Shown here piece after piece: positions 62,796 to 64,000 of a stretch of DNA of 64,000 bases. The DNA lies in assembly GCF_900103255.1 (NCBI RefSeq), contig NZ_FMWS01000020.1, forward strand, positions 31,782 through 95,781, given 5' to 3'. The position numbers were made by a program, and so were the translations under genes. Below the pieces are notes generated by a model. The model was not told the DNA's origin and searched no databases. It saw nothing but the letters and a program-made list of their open reading frames with translations. This DNA is from Gilliamella bombi (lineage in GTDB: Bacteria; Pseudomonadota; Gammaproteobacteria; Enterobacterales; Orbaceae). Each line of letters opens with the position of its first letter. Positions within the stretch are counted from its first letter, which is position 1.

Positions 62796-62840
62796 GCGGT
62801 AGGGGCGGCGCAGTTTTGTGGCTTTGCCACAACTGCGCAA
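62796..62840. repeat. GC-rich palindromic element (REP-like)
   Basis: GCGCAGTTTTGTGGC and GCCACAACTGCGC form a long imperfect stem with 4-base loop and a two-base bulge, followed at once by CCCTAAGGGG, a second small palindrome. GC content is far above the surroundings. It lies between the stop of the secreted-protein gene (62946) and suhB. It may act as terminator of the former on the minus strand or be a REP-type element. Confidence 0.6.
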
Positions 62841-62945
62841 CCCTAAGGGGTTTGCCCTAACTTGCGCCAGAGCTTTATTCTTTGTTAAATTATCCTCTAT
62901 TTGCACCATAACGCCTTCCGCTCCCTAAGGATTAAGAACTAAACG

Positions 62946-63869
62946 CTAATGTGCGCAAAAAACTTTGGCTTCGTAGTTGCGCGAGGGCGAGCTCGGGCGG
63001 ATACCAATGACGCCAGAGAGCGAACTGGCATCGAACTGATATTCAACGTCTCGTGCGTCACTTGTCCAGTAGGTGCCACCATATTTCTGATCATAGGACG
63101 CCATGTCACCCCACTCAGTGAAAAAACCTTCTCCAATTCGACGTTGGTAATAATTACCAGATGACGACGCGCGGTTATTTATGTCATCTATACAGGGGAA
63201 AATATTGTATATACCACACTTCGCATTGCTTAACTCCCTTACTCTTGCCATGTGATAACCCCAAAAACGACACCATTTTAACTGCTTTTCATAACTGTCC
63301 TCCCCCATCAGCACGTCTTCCCGTGTAATGAACCACTTCTGCAACACAAATCCATATTTTACTACCTCAACGCCATATGTATCTCTACCCACTAACTCAA
63401 ACCTCTGTGGTAATCTTGGTACCCCCCACCTCCATCCATCAGATGGACCAGTTAGCTTAACACGGGCAACTCGCCCCCTATCTTCATCAGGAATCCAATA
63501 TTCATTAGCTACAACATTTGTCACTGTTGCAGAGATTCCGCTCAAAGTAACGGTGTTCCATGTCAATTCTTCTGGTTCTATTCCTGTTATGAGTAAATCA
63601 AAATATAAATTATTCGCACCTGTAGTCGGGAAATTGAGGTAGTATAAATCAGGATCAATTGATTGTACTAAAAAGCCCTTCTTAGGATCCCATATGCCAG
63701 CTGGGCCTGCGTATTTGCCGTCACCAGCAAATAGATTTGGCCTTGCATAATGGATAACTGGCGACTCTGGTAGCATTATTGCATCACTACGATTACCCGC
63801 TCGATACTTTTTGCCATTCGCCTGTACATTCCATGACGATGACAATAATAACAGTGCTAATACTAGCAA
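62946..63869 (-). CDS. Paralogue of the phase-variable secreted protein (5' end beyond window)
   Basis: From an internal TTG the product has 307 residues. The frame stays open without an ATG to the right window edge, through WQTYVLSLSNNLIRRVFSRN, a leader conserved with the gene at 33132, so the real start lies outside. A hydrophobic stretch (LLVLALLLLSSSW) ends near NVQA as signal peptide. The body shares ARPNLFAGDGKYAGPAGIWD, FPTTGANNLYFDL, FELVGRDTYGVEVVKYGF, YQRRIGEGFFTEWGDM and YWTSD with the other copy. It lacks that copy's extra N-terminal ~150 residues. Four or more cysteines may form disulfides. Function unknown; exported. Confidence 0.72.
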   Translation of the reverse strand: MLVLALLLLSSSWNVQANGKKYRAGNRSDAIMLPESPVIHYARPNLFAGDGKYAGPAGIWDPKKGFLVQSIDPDLYYLNFPTTGANNLYFDLLITGIEPEELTWNTVTLSGISATVTNVVANEYWIPDEDRGRVARVKLTGPSDGWRWGVPRLPQRFELVGRDTYGVEVVKYGFVLQKWFITREDVLMGEDSYEKQLKWCRFWGYHMARVRELSNAKCGIYNIFPCIDDINNRASSSGNYYQRRIGEGFFTEWGDMASYDQKYGGTYWTSDARDVEYQFDASSLSGVIGIRPSSPSRNYEAKVFCAH

Positions 63870-64000
63870 AGCTGTTTTAGGTGATTTGAACGATAATTTC
63901 GATAATTCGTTGAGAGATAATTTGGAAGGTATAAATAAGTTTCGTGAAAAAACTCGCCGAATAAGATTATTTGATAAACTTAAGACATAGGTTTGCCAGT

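Overview
The window looks like the chromosome of a low-GC gammaproteobacterium. Housekeeping proteins are close to Escherichia coli (YbeD, Adk, Der, BamB, IspG, NarL, CoaBC, RecN, MetE), several E. coli gene orders are kept (rodZ-ispG-hisS-yfgM-bamB-der-yfgJ, pdxY/tyrS, rplU-rpmA-yhbE-obgE, slmA-dut-coaBC), and the AT-rich background fits Orbaceae (Gilliamella and relatives). The genus is an inference; there is no rRNA in the window.

Layout. 1-9.6 kb: a minus-strand operon of srfA, srfB (actin/Hsp70-fold ATPase), srfC (GTPase-like), a membrane protein and a secreted von Willebrand A protein cut by the left edge. 9.9-11.8 kb: glutathionylspermidine synthetase/amidase. 12-28.4 kb: core genes (ybeD, adk, yfgJ, der, bamB, yfgM, hisS, ispG, a short rodZ, pdxY, tyrS, putP, nth, smrB, obgE, yhbE, rpmA, rplU). 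Between smrB and obgE lies an unannotated RyhB-type small RNA with a Fur box. 28.6-31.1 kb: nitrate-type two-component pair narX/narL, then a DUF4272 gene. 32.3-34.7 kb: insertion-sequence relics and a secreted-protein gene whose 5' end carries a heptanucleotide repeat and reads as a phase-variable gene in the OFF state. 35-38 kb: deoC, deoR and dxr, with two DeoR-type operators. 38-43.3 kb: a sucrose regulon (fructokinase, invertase, LacI-type repressor, sucrose permease) with a perfect CRP site between LacI-type operators. 43.4-49.2 kb: cysE, mscS, slmA, dut, coaBC, recN. 49.6-52.1 kb: a lone RloC/PrrC-like anticodon-nuclease gene, probably antiphage. 52.5-56.7 kb: a YagU-like membrane protein, metE, metF and initiator tRNA-Met. 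57-62.5 kb: a small unknown gene, a decayed IS481-type transposase, a secreted FAD oxidase with an internal deletion, copA and suhB. 62.9-64 kb: a second paralogue of the phase-variable family, whose 5' end runs off the right edge.

Best candidates for something new: (1) the secreted-protein family with the conserved leader and the ACACCAG repeat, where one added copy restores an ATG-started frame through a long signal peptide; (2) the RyhB homologue; (3) the RloC-like nuclease with zinc hook and R-x3-E...H triad; (4) the SrfABC plus VWA module, an ATPase/GTPase membrane system of unknown function; (5) two dispersed intergenic repeat families.
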